Source: Bacteroidales bacterium (GTDB taxonomy: Bacteria; Bacteroidota; Bacteroidia; Bacteroidales; VadinHA17). From it: a stretch of DNA of 64,000 bases. Below are positions 35,801 through 44,021 of this stretch, one piece after another; position 1 is the stretch's first letter, and every line of letters starts with the position of its first letter. The notes below the pieces were generated by a model, which saw only the letters and a list, made by a program, of their open reading frames with translations, was not told the origin of the DNA and did not search any database. The stretch spans positions 496,001-560,000 of the forward strand of contig JADJLX010000002.1 of NCBI GenBank assembly GCA_016709865.1, read 5' to 3'. The position numbers and the translations under genes are program-made.

Positions 35801-35922
35801 AAGAACTGACACAGAGAGACACAGAGGCCTTAGACAAGCAAAGGCTTGCACAGAGAGACACAGAGTAATTATTACAGATTTCTCTGTGAAACTCTGTGTA
35901 TCCTCAGTGTAACTCTGTGTAA
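35801..35922. repeat. Hairpin repeat, GAACTGACACAGAG family, copy 3
   Basis: Here the orientation is reversed in order: GAACTGACACAGAG comes first, ACACAGAG units follow, and CTCTGTG units close the hairpin. A 25-base insert containing AAGGCTTGC interrupts the left arm. It lies between the Nudix gene and the Asp-box protein gene. Confidence 0.87.
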
Positions 35923-35951
35923 ATAAGAAAACTACTACAAAAAACGAAAAT

Positions 35952-38318
35952 ATGAATAAGAACCTAATTGGATCAACAGGATTAATTTTCTCTTTCTTAT
36001 TCCTGCCTTTGACTCTCTCCGGACAGATTAAAAACCCGATATTATCAGGAAAAGAGAAAGCCTCTCTCTTCTTCAAACAGACAGAAATGAAAGCAACTTC
36101 ACCATTCAAAGATCTGAAATGGCAATATATCGGTCCGACCAACATCAGCGGCAGATGCACTGATGTAGAAGCAATCACACCTCACGGGAAAAGTTACACA
36201 ATATGGGTAGGATCTGCAACCGGGGGTGTTTGGAAATCAGTAAATGAAGGAACTACGTTTGAACCTGTATTTGATGGTATGCCATCTGCTTCAATCGGCG
36301 ACATTGCGATTGATCCGAATAACCCCGAAGTAGTCTGGGTAGGAACAGGTGAAGCAAATATTTTCAGAAGTTCAAATGCCGGCTGCGGTGTATTCAAAAC
36401 AACTGACGGAGGTAAGAGCTGGAACCTGACTGGTCTGGAAAATACTTTCACTATCGGACGTATCAGGGTGAATCCCAAAAACTCAGATATTGTTTATGTT
36501 GCAGCCACGGGCCATGAATGGACACCAAATGAAGACCGGGGTTTATTTAAGACAACTGACGGAGGAAAGAGCTGGACAAAAATTCTCTATGCAGATGAAA
36601 ACACCGGCGTTTACGACCTTGTACTCGATCCTAAGGATCCCAATACACTTTATTGCACAACATGGGAACGGATGAGGCTGAAATGGAATGATCCAAGAAC
36701 TTATGAGACAACAATGAACAACGGTATCTGGAAATCAACCGACGCCGGAAAGAGCTGGAATAAGATCAATGAAGGACTACCTGCTCCTAATATGCGCGGA
36801 AGAATAGGCATCGATATAGCTGCTTCAAATCCTAAAGTGCTTTATGCCTATGTTGATAACTACGAAATTGCCAGCAAGGCAAAACCTGGGGAACTGGATT
36901 CATATAGCCGACAGAGAAGGGATATAATAAAAGGAGCCACAATTTATCGTACTGATAATGCCGGCGCCAGATGGTCACAGGTAAGTGGTCTTACTGCTGA
37001 TCAGAAGACATTTATGGAAAGACATTCAGCAACATATGGCTGGGTATTCGGGCAGATTAGGGTCGATCCGAATAATGAAAACATACTTTACACAATGGGA
37101 ATCCAGCTTAACCAGTCAACTGATGGTGGAAAAACTTTCAAGTCGTTAAGAGGTATGCATGTCGATCATCATGGCTTGTGGATAGATCCTGCAAATTCAG
37201 ATTATCTTCTTAATGTTCAGGATGGCGGGCTTGCGATATCTTACGACAAAGGCAAAAACTGGAAAATACCAATTACTGAACTACCTCTGGCACAGTTTTA
37301 TAATGTCGCTTACGACTTTAGTACTCCTTTCAGGGTATTCGGATCGATTCAGGATCATCACAGCTTTTACGGACCTGTCGACCTTAGCAGAGGCAGAGAC
37401 AGGGTTCCGGCAACTGAATTTAAAAACATTCTGGGAGCAGAAGGAAGTACACATGCTGTCAATCCTGTCGATAATAACACAATCTATTCCAGTACATTCT
37501 ATGGCGCACTGGCCAGAGCAACAATAAGTGATTATCCGGGAAGCACAAAAGATCTTCTTCCTCAGAGGTTACCGGGCGAGGAGCCTTTAAGGGGTGAATG
37601 GGTAGCTCCTTCAGTTATATCAAAACATAATCCTGATATTATCTATCACGGAATGCAGTTCGTTATGAGATCAAGGGATAAAGGAGACACGTGGGAGTTT
37701 ATCAGTCCCGACCTTTCATACAACGACCCGGCAAAAAGAGGTGATATAAATTACCAGACTATCTCAGTACTTGATGAGTCGCCTTTGCGTTTTGGTCTTC
37801 TTTATGCCGGTACTGACGATGGCAGGATCTGGAGAACAAAGGATGAAGGCAAAAGCTGGACAGAGATAAGAAATGGTGCAGTACCTAAGAAATTTGTCTC
37901 GAGGATAATAGCATCAGCCTATGAAATTGGAACTGTATATATGACCCAGACAGGCAGAAGAGACGATGATTTTCAGGTATATATATGGAAATCAACTGAT
38001 TTCGGAGATACATGGCAGGATATATCCGCGAATATACCTGTTGGTCCTGTAAATGTTATCAGGGAAGATCCGGTTAATCCATCCATTCTTTATGTTGGTA
38101 CCGATGCCGGCGTATTTGTCACAAAAGACGGAGGAAAGAAGTGGGAAGTACTTGGCAACCTGCCGTTTGCATATGTTCATGACCTGACAATTCATCCGAG
38201 AGATAATATGATAATTATTGCCACTCATGGACGCGGGATCTGGGTTTTGGATGCCAATCCCATTAATGAGAAAGATAAAAGAGGAAACTACAGGGATTAT
38301 TATCTGACTGTAGAATAA
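35952..38318 (+). CDS. Secreted Asp-box (sortilin/VPS10-like) beta-propeller protein
   Basis: The 788-residue protein has a signal peptide ending LTLSGQ. At least nine Asp-box repeats are visible: TTDGGKSW (twice), STDAGKSW, STDGGKTF, SYDKGKNW, SRDKGDTW, TKDEGKSW, STDFGDTW and TKDGGKKW. They are spaced as in ten-bladed sortilin-like or BNR propellers. DPNNPEVVWVGTGEAN-type strands between them are typical of the large secreted family often named glycosyl hydrolase or sortilin in Bacteroidota. There is no T9SS sorting domain at the end (IWVLDANPINEK...). Function is unknown; the Asp-box fold is shared by sialidases, xyloglucanases and sorting receptors. It is monocistronic. Confidence 0.8.
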   Translation: MNKNLIGSTGLIFSFLFLPLTLSGQIKNPILSGKEKASLFFKQTEMKATSPFKDLKWQYIGPTNISGRCTDVEAITPHGKSYTIWVGSATGGVWKSVNEGTTFEPVFDGMPSASIGDIAIDPNNPEVVWVGTGEANIFRSSNAGCGVFKTTDGGKSWNLTGLENTFTIGRIRVNPKNSDIVYVAATGHEWTPNEDRGLFKTTDGGKSWTKILYADENTGVYDLVLDPKDPNTLYCTTWERMRLKWNDPRTYETTMNNGIWKSTDAGKSWNKINEGLPAPNMRGRIGIDIAASNPKVLYAYVDNYEIASKAKPGELDSYSRQRRDIIKGATIYRTDNAGARWSQVSGLTADQKTFMERHSATYGWVFGQIRVDPNNENILYTMGIQLNQSTDGGKTFKSLRGMHVDHHGLWIDPANSDYLLNVQDGGLAISYDKGKNWKIPITELPLAQFYNVAYDFSTPFRVFGSIQDHHSFYGPVDLSRGRDRVPATEFKNILGAEGSTHAVNPVDNNTIYSSTFYGALARATISDYPGSTKDLLPQRLPGEEPLRGEWVAPSVISKHNPDIIYHGMQFVMRSRDKGDTWEFISPDLSYNDPAKRGDINYQTISVLDESPLRFGLLYAGTDDGRIWRTKDEGKSWTEIRNGAVPKKFVSRIIASAYEIGTVYMTQTGRRDDDFQVYIWKSTDFGDTWQDISANIPVGPVNVIREDPVNPSILYVGTDAGVFVTKDGGKKWEVLGNLPFAYVHDLTIHPRDNMIIIATHGRGIWVLDANPINEKDKRGNYRDYYLTVE

Positions 38319-38339
38319 CCTTATAATCAGATTGGTGTA

Positions 38340-38361
38340 GAGACGCCATGCATGGCGTCTC
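38340..38361. repeat. Perfect palindrome, compensated variant GAGACGCCATG
   Basis: The arm differs from the other three copies by A to C at position 8, and the partner base has changed to G, so the palindrome stays perfect. It sits between the convergent Asp-box and selD genes. Confidence 0.92.
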
Positions 38362-38364
38362 CAC

Positions 38365-39417
38365 TCAATTAATCAAATACAAATGCTTATCCTTTTTTTC
38401 AGTGACCTCACCAATAATTTCAGATTCTGAAAGCCCTGCATTTTTAAGACCACTCAATATTTCAAAAACTTTATCAGCCGGAACGCACATAAGCAATCCG
38501 CCTGAAGTCTGGGCGTCAAAGGCAACCATCTTCAGATTATAGTCGAGTCCCTCTCCGACATGAAGGAACTCCTCAACATATTCAAGGTTCCGGAACGAAG
38601 CACCCGGAATACATCCTTCATCTGTGAGGTTGTAAACGCTGCCAATCAATGGTACTTTTTTCATGTTCAATCTGATAGAGACATTACTTGCTTTTGCCAT
38701 CTTAAGAGCATGACCGGCAAGACCAAATCCTGTAATATCAGTTGCTGCCCTGAGGTTATATTTCTTCATAACATCTGCCCCGGACTTATTAAGAAGTTTC
38801 ATCAGTCTTTTTGCCTCAGCTATATCATTATCAGAGCTTATTCCAAGTCGCTGACCTGCCATAATCACTCCGGTACCTATCGGCTTTGTAAGTATCAGGG
38901 AATCTCCGGGCCTGGCGCCTGAATTGGTCAGTACTTTCTTCGGATGTACATACCCGATAACAGCAAGTCCGTACTTTGGAGGAGAATCATCAATTGTATG
39001 ACCACCAATTATTCTGACACCTGCTTCAGTAGCTTTGTCAAATCCGCCTTTCAGTATTTCTGCATATGCTTCCATAGGAAGCTTACCTGCCGGAAACATC
39101 ATAATGTTTAGAGCAAGAACAGGATCACCACCCATAGCATAAACATCGCTAATTGAGTTTGCAGCAGCTATTTGGCCAAACTCATAAGGGTCGCTGCAAA
39201 CGGGAGGAAAAAAGTCGGTTGTAAAAACAAGTGCAAGATCATCATTTACCCTGTAAACACCCGCATCATCATGAGTATCAATATCAACAAGAATATTCGG
39301 ATCTTCAGGCAGCGGGAGATACTTAAGAAATTCTTCCAGCTGTTTTGGAGAGATCTTTGACGAGCAGCCGCCGTGCTCCACCATCTTTAGCAGATCAACA
39401 TTTAATTTTTCTGACAT
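38365..39417 (-). CDS. selD: Selenide, water dikinase (selenophosphate synthetase)
   Basis: The 350-residue enzyme makes selenophosphate from selenide and ATP, the selenium donor for selenocysteine, selenouridine or labile selenium cofactors. The N-terminal active-site loop is HGGCSSKISPKQL: Cys18 matches the catalytic Cys, Lys21 the conserved Lys, and the second Cys of the GCGCK form is Ser. DIDTHDDAGVYRV, TTDFFPP, GQIAAANSISDVYAMGG, GGHTIDDSPPKYGLAV and ATDITGFGLAGHALKMA are AIRS-family signatures. It follows yedF with one base between stop and start. No selA, selB or tRNA-Sec is in the window, so the downstream selenium use is unknown. Confidence 0.96.
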   Translation of the reverse strand: MSEKLNVDLLKMVEHGGCSSKISPKQLEEFLKYLPLPEDPNILVDIDTHDDAGVYRVNDDLALVFTTDFFPPVCSDPYEFGQIAAANSISDVYAMGGDPVLALNIMMFPAGKLPMEAYAEILKGGFDKATEAGVRIIGGHTIDDSPPKYGLAVIGYVHPKKVLTNSGARPGDSLILTKPIGTGVIMAGQRLGISSDNDIAEAKRLMKLLNKSGADVMKKYNLRAATDITGFGLAGHALKMAKASNVSIRLNMKKVPLIGSVYNLTDEGCIPGASFRNLEYVEEFLHVGEGLDYNLKMVAFDAQTSGGLLMCVPADKVFEILSGLKNAGLSESEIIGEVTEKKDKHLYLIN

Positions 39418-39418
39418 A

Positions 39419-40033
39419 TCATGGTTTTATGATATTTCCGGCAGATGCCATAGCCTCGGCAATAACATACATATTGCTCAGAATCCCTGCTCCTGTCTGA
39501 TCTTCAAGTTTATAGAAATTTACACATGTGGCGCAGAGAAGTAACTCAACTCCCATCTTTTCAAGATCCCTGAGATGATCTATCACCGGTGAACTTTTGG
39601 TAACAAGTTTAACACCGCTGTTGTAGAATAATATTTTGCGCGGCAGCTTATCAAGGTCTTTAAGTGCTTTGATAAAATTTGTGATGAGCAGACTACCAAG
39701 CTCAGCATCACCCTCACCCATTTTCTCGGAACTTATCACTACAATAAAGTTACCCTGTTCAAAATGGGCAATTGGTGTTTCACAATAGTCTTCTGCTTTT
39801 GGATTAAGCAATTCTCCGGTACTCTTAGTAACAATCATCGACCAGACTCCATCTTTTTCGCTAACCTGAAATCCGGTTTTATTATCCTTTAAGAAACGGC
39901 TGACATTATTAAATGAAGTAAGATTATCAGTAAGTACAACAAATGAATCTCCAACTGCAGTTTCCTTCAGCGCTCTTTTCGTTGCAATCAACGGGGCAGG
40001 ACAAAGCTGTCCTTTTGTATCGACAATTCTCAT
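39419..40033 (-). CDS. yedF: YedF: TusA-like plus DsrE-like selenium metabolism protein
   Basis: This 204-residue protein has an N-terminal TusA/SirA-like domain (residues 1-75, VDTKGQLCPAPLIATKRAL, with Cys11 of the CPAP motif). A C-terminal DsrE/YchN-like domain (about 90-200: NFIVVISSEKMGEGDAELGSLLITNFIKAL, then LLCATCVNFYKL, and IAEAMASAGNIIKP) follows. This two-domain form is the sulfurtransferase-like selenium metabolism protein found beside selD. It may carry or deliver selenium or sulfur on its Cys residues. It is the first gene of a tight two-gene operon with selD. The biochemical role is poorly known. Confidence 0.92.
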   Translation of the reverse strand: MRIVDTKGQLCPAPLIATKRALKETAVGDSFVVLTDNLTSFNNVSRFLKDNKTGFQVSEKDGVWSMIVTKSTGELLNPKAEDYCETPIAHFEQGNFIVVISSEKMGEGDAELGSLLITNFIKALKDLDKLPRKILFYNSGVKLVTKSSPVIDHLRDLEKMGVELLLCATCVNFYKLEDQTGAGILSNMYVIAEAMASAGNIIKP

Positions 40034-40056
40034 TATATGAAATAAAAATTAGACTG

Positions 40057-40064
40057 CAAAAGTA
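40057..40064 (-). promoter_or_regulatory. Candidate -7 element for yedF-selD
   Basis: The minus strand reads TACTTTTG, matching TAnnTTTG, 24 bases upstream of the yedF ATG at 40033. No clear -33 was seen. Confidence 0.45.
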
Positions 40065-40115
40065 GTAAAGAAATGTTGAATTTCGGCTTCACTCAGTTTG
40101 ATGGAATACTTGCCA

Positions 40116-40207
40116 CCAAGTCTCAAAGGCACAAAGTTACACCAGGCATAGGTCATAATATGATAAACTCTTGGTGATCCCTGGCGTCTTTGTGTCTTGG
40201 TGGCAGT
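40116..40207. repeat. Hairpin repeat, CTTTGTG/CTTGGTGGC family
   Basis: GCCACCAAG, AAGGCACAAAG and ACACCAGG on the left are matched by CCTGGCG, CTTTGTG and CTTGGTGGC on the right, forming a long imperfect inverted repeat. It fills most of the gap between the divergent yedF and hydrolase genes. Confidence 0.8.
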
Positions 40208-40253
40208 TAGATTTTTTGGCAGATTAGAGCGGATACTTATTTGGGAAATATAA

Positions 40254-40261
40254 TATCTTTG
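40254..40261 (+). promoter_or_regulatory. Candidate -7 element TATCTTTG
   Basis: TATCTTTG lies 19 bases before the ATG at 40280, implying a very short leader. It overlaps the alternative TTG-start extension (40241), which is therefore unlikely to be translated. Confidence 0.45.
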
Positions 40262-40279
40262 ATCCTCAAAAAAAACGCC

Positions 40280-41695
40280 ATGAAAAAATTTCTCATTCTG
40301 TTAACTGTAGTTTGTCTGTTAATTATTTCACAGTCCGCTAAATCGCAAGAGATAGATTATAAAGCCATTACCGGATCATGGCTGGGAAAGATAAACACAG
40401 GTGCTATTGAACTCAGAATTGTTTTTAACATTTCACTTACAGGTAAGGACACTCTTTCTGCAACTCTCGACAGTCCCGATCAGGGGGCAAAAAACATAAA
40501 AATGGGGAAAGTCACATACACAGGTGAAACTCTCAGGATTGTTGCACCTATGATGCTGGCCGAGTATAATGGAACAGTAAAAAATGACACGCTGATTGAA
40601 GGCACATGGAAGCAGGCAGGTAATTCCCTTCCTCTTAATATTGTTAAGTTAAAGGCTGCTTTTGCAATAAACAGGCCGCAGGAACCGAAAGCACCTTTCC
40701 CGTATACGGCTGAAGATGTTACCTTTAATAATGATAAATTCAATATTAAACTCGCTGGTACATTAACCATGCCGGCTGGCAAAGGACCTTTTCCCGCAGT
40801 TGTGCTGATAACCGGATCGGGAGCTCAGAACAGGGATGAGGAACTTATGGGACATAAACCATTCCTTGTTATTGCTGATTATCTGACACGTAATGGAATA
40901 GCTGTTCTGAGATACGACGACAGAGGAGTTGGAAAATCACAGGGTAGCCCATTTAATGCTACTTCGGCTGATTTCGCAACTGATGCGGAAGCAGCCTTCA
41001 ACTTCCTCAGAAACAATCCGGATATTAATTCCAAAGCTATTGGATTAATTGGACATAGCGAGGGCGGAATCATTGCACCCATCGTTGCTTCCTCAAATAA
41101 AGAGATTGCATTTATTGTTTCACTCGCCGGAACAGGAGTGTCAGGGGAACAGATCATACACGCTCAGGGTGCTGATATCAGCAGAGCTTCGGGATTAGAT
41201 GAGAAAGAGATTGAAGAGAATACTTCAGTTAATAAAAAACTGTTCTCTGTATTGAAGAAGGAATCTGATAACAATAAAGCATCGGAGAAAATTCTTGAGG
41301 AGTACAAACAGATCCTTAATAAGAAAAAAGCCTCCCCTGAGGAAACAGAAAAAAGTCTTAAGCAGATTCAATCGAGCATGAATCCTGCAGGACTGACATG
41401 GCTGAGGTACTTTATGTTTACAGATCCTGCAAAATTCTGGAAGAAAGTTAACTGCCCGGTACTTGCGCTTAACGGTTCAACAGATCTGCAGGTTGCCGCA
41501 GATGTTAACCTGCCTGCAATCGAAAAAGCACTCAAATCAGGTGGTAATAAGAATGTAAAAACAGTTAAGCTTGAAGGATTGAATCATCTGTTTCAGCACT
41601 CGGCAACCGGACTCCCTTCTGAATATGGAAATATAGAGGAAACCTTTTCCCCTGAGGCGCTTAAGATTATTTCAGACTGGATTTCGGGCTTATAG
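40280..41695 (+). CDS. Secreted alpha/beta hydrolase
   Basis: From ATG 40280 (MKKFLILLTVVCLLIISQSAKSQ) the protein has 471 residues with a signal peptide. Residues about 25-125 form a small beta domain (GSWLGKINTGAIELRIVFNI, DTLIEGTWKQAG) of the kind often attached to such hydrolases. The alpha/beta domain has the oxyanion segment VVLITGSGAQNRDEE, RYDDRGVGKS, the nucleophile elbow GHSEGG (Ser260), NGSTDLQV with the likely acid Asp, and GLNHLFQ with the likely His. The C-terminal catalytic layout resembles dienelactone hydrolase or cinnamoyl-esterase types. The substrate is unknown. It overlaps the convergent Nudix-HEAT gene by 29 bases. Confidence 0.87.
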   Translation: MKKFLILLTVVCLLIISQSAKSQEIDYKAITGSWLGKINTGAIELRIVFNISLTGKDTLSATLDSPDQGAKNIKMGKVTYTGETLRIVAPMMLAEYNGTVKNDTLIEGTWKQAGNSLPLNIVKLKAAFAINRPQEPKAPFPYTAEDVTFNNDKFNIKLAGTLTMPAGKGPFPAVVLITGSGAQNRDEELMGHKPFLVIADYLTRNGIAVLRYDDRGVGKSQGSPFNATSADFATDAEAAFNFLRNNPDINSKAIGLIGHSEGGIIAPIVASSNKEIAFIVSLAGTGVSGEQIIHAQGADISRASGLDEKEIEENTSVNKKLFSVLKKESDNNKASEKILEEYKQILNKKKASPEETEKSLKQIQSSMNPAGLTWLRYFMFTDPAKFWKKVNCPVLALNGSTDLQVAADVNLPAIEKALKSGGNKNVKTVKLEGLNHLFQHSATGLPSEYGNIEETFSPEALKIISDWISGL

Positions 41696-42665
41696 GTGTT
41701 TTTGCAAGTCTCTTGAGAATCATATTTCCCCTGGCAACAATTCCGGCAGAACCTTCGCCTTCCAGCAGATTAATTGTGGAGGTGAGTTCGTTAAGCAATT
41801 CCGGATATATAACAACAAGGTTATAGAGGATCTCCATTGAATAAGCCTTGATTGCTATTGCTGAAAAACCCGATTTCAAGGCCGCGAAACAGTGTTCAGC
41901 AAGAATGCCATGTTGTTTTACACTTATTCTTGCAAAATCACTAAGTGAGATTATCCTGAGAAATGATCGCTGTGTACTCTCATTATCAATCTGCCCCAGC
42001 CTGTTTATTATTTCTGGGAGATATGGATAGATAAGATCCGGAAACTTGTCGCATACCTTTGAGAGTGTCCACGATGCCCTGAAAGCCAGTTTCTTATCTG
42101 ATGAAAAAGAGTATTCATACAATTTTTTAAATATGGCAGGATTCTCGATAGCAGAAGTGGCTATCCATTCAGCCTCTTTCATGCTCATCATCCTGTTGAC
42201 CATATCCTGAAGTTCCCTGTCGGTTGAGAAAGACTGCTTCTCCTCCGACCGGTCAGCCCCTCTGTTGCCATTTTCTTTTTTTACCAGGGAATAATAGCTC
42301 TCTGCGACTGGGATATCTGCTTCAGAAAAATCGATTGAATTCAACTCTTCCGGTGCTATCCATCTGTATGCCAGATGTTCTGAGAGAAAAGGCATATCAT
42401 CAAGTGTATCGCAGATGAATGGGATGAGTTTAATCTGTTTATGACCATAGTCGTGCTCAACTTCCGGAACTCTTCCGCAAATTACAATATCCATCGAAAG
42501 CTCTTCCTTTATTTCCCGGATTATACACTCTTCCACGGATTCCCCTTTTGCAAGCTTTCCGCCCGGAAACTCCCACTTTAAAGGATGATCTGTTGTCTCG
42601 CCTCTCTGGACAATCAGCACCTCATTATCTTCATTCCTTATAATCGCACAGGTAACATTAATCAT
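41667..42665 (-). CDS. MutT-type Nudix hydrolase fused to HEAT-like repeats
   Basis: The first 130 residues of this 332-residue protein are a MutT-like Nudix domain: FPGGKLAKGESVEECIIREIKEEL carries an intact Nudix box, with IVQRGE before it. MutT enzymes clear 8-oxo-dGTP. From about 150 to 325 the protein is helical, with repeated AFRASWTLSKVCDKFPDLIYPYLPEIINRL and FAALKSGFSAIAIKAYSMEILYNLVVIYPELL, typical of HEAT or adaptin-like repeats as in Bacteroidota HEAT adenylosuccinate-lyase-like proteins. A fusion of the two is unusual. Its start overlaps the preceding gene by four bases (ATGA), so both are probably coupled. Confidence 0.85.
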   Translation of the reverse strand: MINVTCAIIRNEDNEVLIVQRGETTDHPLKWEFPGGKLAKGESVEECIIREIKEELSMDIVICGRVPEVEHDYGHKQIKLIPFICDTLDDMPFLSEHLAYRWIAPEELNSIDFSEADIPVAESYYSLVKKENGNRGADRSEEKQSFSTDRELQDMVNRMMSMKEAEWIATSAIENPAIFKKLYEYSFSSDKKLAFRASWTLSKVCDKFPDLIYPYLPEIINRLGQIDNESTQRSFLRIISLSDFARISVKQHGILAEHCFAALKSGFSAIAIKAYSMEILYNLVVIYPELLNELTSTINLLEGEGSAGIVARGNMILKRLAKTPISPKSSLK

Positions 42666-43117
42666 TTCAGCAGATCTTCATATAACGGTATCACAAGTAA
42701 AAATTCATATTTGTTAGTCATAAAATCAATCTTACAGGCATAATGATCCATCCCGTTAGTAACAACTATATAAGGAACTTTCATTCCAAGATTATAAACC
42801 ACGATCTGATCAAAAACCCCATCATCAATCTTTATTTCAGGAGCTTTGCATTCAACAATCATTACCGGCTCACCTGACCTGTTATGGACCAGAATGTCGA
42901 CCCTTCGCTTAAGCCTGTTCAGATCAAACATTACCTCAACCCCTATCAGACCTGGAGGATATTCACCTGCATTTATGAGGTACTGGATAAAATTCTGACG
43001 CACCCACTCTTCAGGAGTAAGCCTGACATACTTTTTCCTTAAAGGATCGAGGATCATTTCCGAACCCTCTTTCCCCGAAATTCTGAATGAATATGCCGGC
43101 AGGTTTAACTCTTTCAA
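42662..43117 (-). CDS. HSDR_N-type small nuclease-fold protein
   Basis: The 151-residue protein matches the HsdR N-terminal/HSDR_N_2 group: YVRLTPEEWVRQNFIQYLINAGEYP (residues about 29-53), then RRVDILVHNRSGEPVMIVECKAP, the Asp...ExK core of a PD-(D/E)XK nuclease fold, and FDQIVVYNLGMKVPYIVVTNG. Standalone versions are widespread in Bacteroidota and are not part of a restriction system; none is visible here. It probably contacts nucleic acid, but its function is unknown. It is the first gene of a two-gene unit with the Nudix-HEAT protein, next to amn and holA. Confidence 0.85.
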   Translation of the reverse strand: MKELNLPAYSFRISGKEGSEMILDPLRKKYVRLTPEEWVRQNFIQYLINAGEYPPGLIGVEVMFDLNRLKRRVDILVHNRSGEPVMIVECKAPEIKIDDGVFDQIVVYNLGMKVPYIVVTNGMDHYACKIDFMTNKYEFLLVIPLYEDLLK

Positions 43118-43135
43118 CTTAGTTTTGTACTTTTG
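43105..43135 (+). promoter_or_regulatory. Promoter candidate for amn-holA
   Basis: TTA at 43105-43107, 20 bases, then TACTTTTG at 43128-43135. It overlaps the first codons of the divergent HSDR_N gene and leaves a leader of about 110 bases that includes a hairpin repeat. Confidence 0.5.
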
Positions 43136-43149
43136 AGCCTAAGGTTTTA

Positions 43150-43225
43150 TTTTTTACCTTCGTGGTCCTTTGTGAAACCTTTGTGTTCCTTTGTGGTTAT
43201 ATATTTTACCACAAATATATTGAGA
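43150..43225. repeat. CTTTGTG-type repeat and short hairpin
   Basis: Repeated units CTTCGTGGTC, CTTTGTGAAAC, CTTTGTGTTC and CTTTGTGGTT are followed by ACCACAAA, which pairs with the last unit (TTTGTGGT). It belongs to the same family as the repeats at 14790 and 40116. Confidence 0.7.
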
Positions 43226-43248
43226 TAAACGTTAACAGAAAACAAGTT

Positions 43249-44019
43249 ATGAAGACCAAAGAGGAAATTGTTAATAACTGGCTTCCACGATATACTGGCA
43301 AAGCTATAGGCACATTTGGTAAATATTTTCTGCTTACCAATTACAACTATTATGTGAACCTGTTTGCCAAATGGAATAACGTACCGGTTGAGGGAAAAGA
43401 AAATAATATGCCCAGCGCTACTGCCGACGGAATAACTATAATCAACTTTGGGATGGGAAGTCCCAATGCAGCTACCATTATGGACCTGCTGAGTGCTGTC
43501 GATCCCAATGCAGTACTTTTTCTTGGCAAGTGTGGCGGATTAAAGAAGAAAAACACTCTCGGTGATCTGATACTGCCAATTGCTGCAATTAGAAGCGACG
43601 GAACATCAAACGATTACCTTCCGAACGAAGTACCTGCCCTGCCGGCATTTAAACTGCAAAGTGCCATCTCAGCCACAATCACAAGATATAACAGGGAGTA
43701 CTGGACCGGAACTGTATATACAACAAACAGAAGGGTATGGGAATACGACGACAGGTTTAAGAAATACCTTGTCAAGACCAGGGCTATGGCAATCGACATG
43801 GAAACTGCAACGATATTCACAGTCGGTTTCGCAAATGAAATACCAACAGGAGCTCTGCTTCTTGTTTCCGACCAGCCTATGATCTCCACAGGTATCAAGA
43901 CTGAAGCCAGCGACATAAAAGTAACCAACGATTATGTTGAAATGCACCTAAAAATCGGTATCGACTCCCTCAGAGAGATCATTGAAAATGGCGTTTCTGT
44001 CAAACATCTGAAATTCTGA
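43249..44019 (+). CDS. amn: AMP nucleosidase, short Bacteroidota form
   Basis: From ATG 43249 the protein has 256 residues; the longer frame from 43162 runs through a repeat. It belongs to the nucleoside phosphorylase/AMP nucleosidase fold: INFGMGSPNAATIMDLLSAV, FLGKCGGLKKKNTLGDLILPIAAIR (residues about 85-110), DMETATIFTVGFANEIPTGALLLVSDQP. The enzyme splits AMP into adenine and ribose 5-phosphate. Unlike the E. coli protein (about 480 residues) it lacks the N-terminal regulatory domain, as is usual in this phylum. holA starts two bases after the stop, so they share a transcript. Confidence 0.92.
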   Translation: MKTKEEIVNNWLPRYTGKAIGTFGKYFLLTNYNYYVNLFAKWNNVPVEGKENNMPSATADGITIINFGMGSPNAATIMDLLSAVDPNAVLFLGKCGGLKKKNTLGDLILPIAAIRSDGTSNDYLPNEVPALPAFKLQSAISATITRYNREYWTGTVYTTNRRVWEYDDRFKKYLVKTRAMAIDMETATIFTVGFANEIPTGALLLVSDQPMISTGIKTEASDIKVTNDYVEMHLKIGIDSLREIIENGVSVKHLKF

Positions 44020-44021
44020 TC

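Noticed and set aside
42662..43117. A type I restriction enzyme subunit
   Set aside because: Only the small N-terminal nuclease-fold domain is present, with no helicase part and no hsdM or hsdS. It matches the standalone Bacteroidota family.
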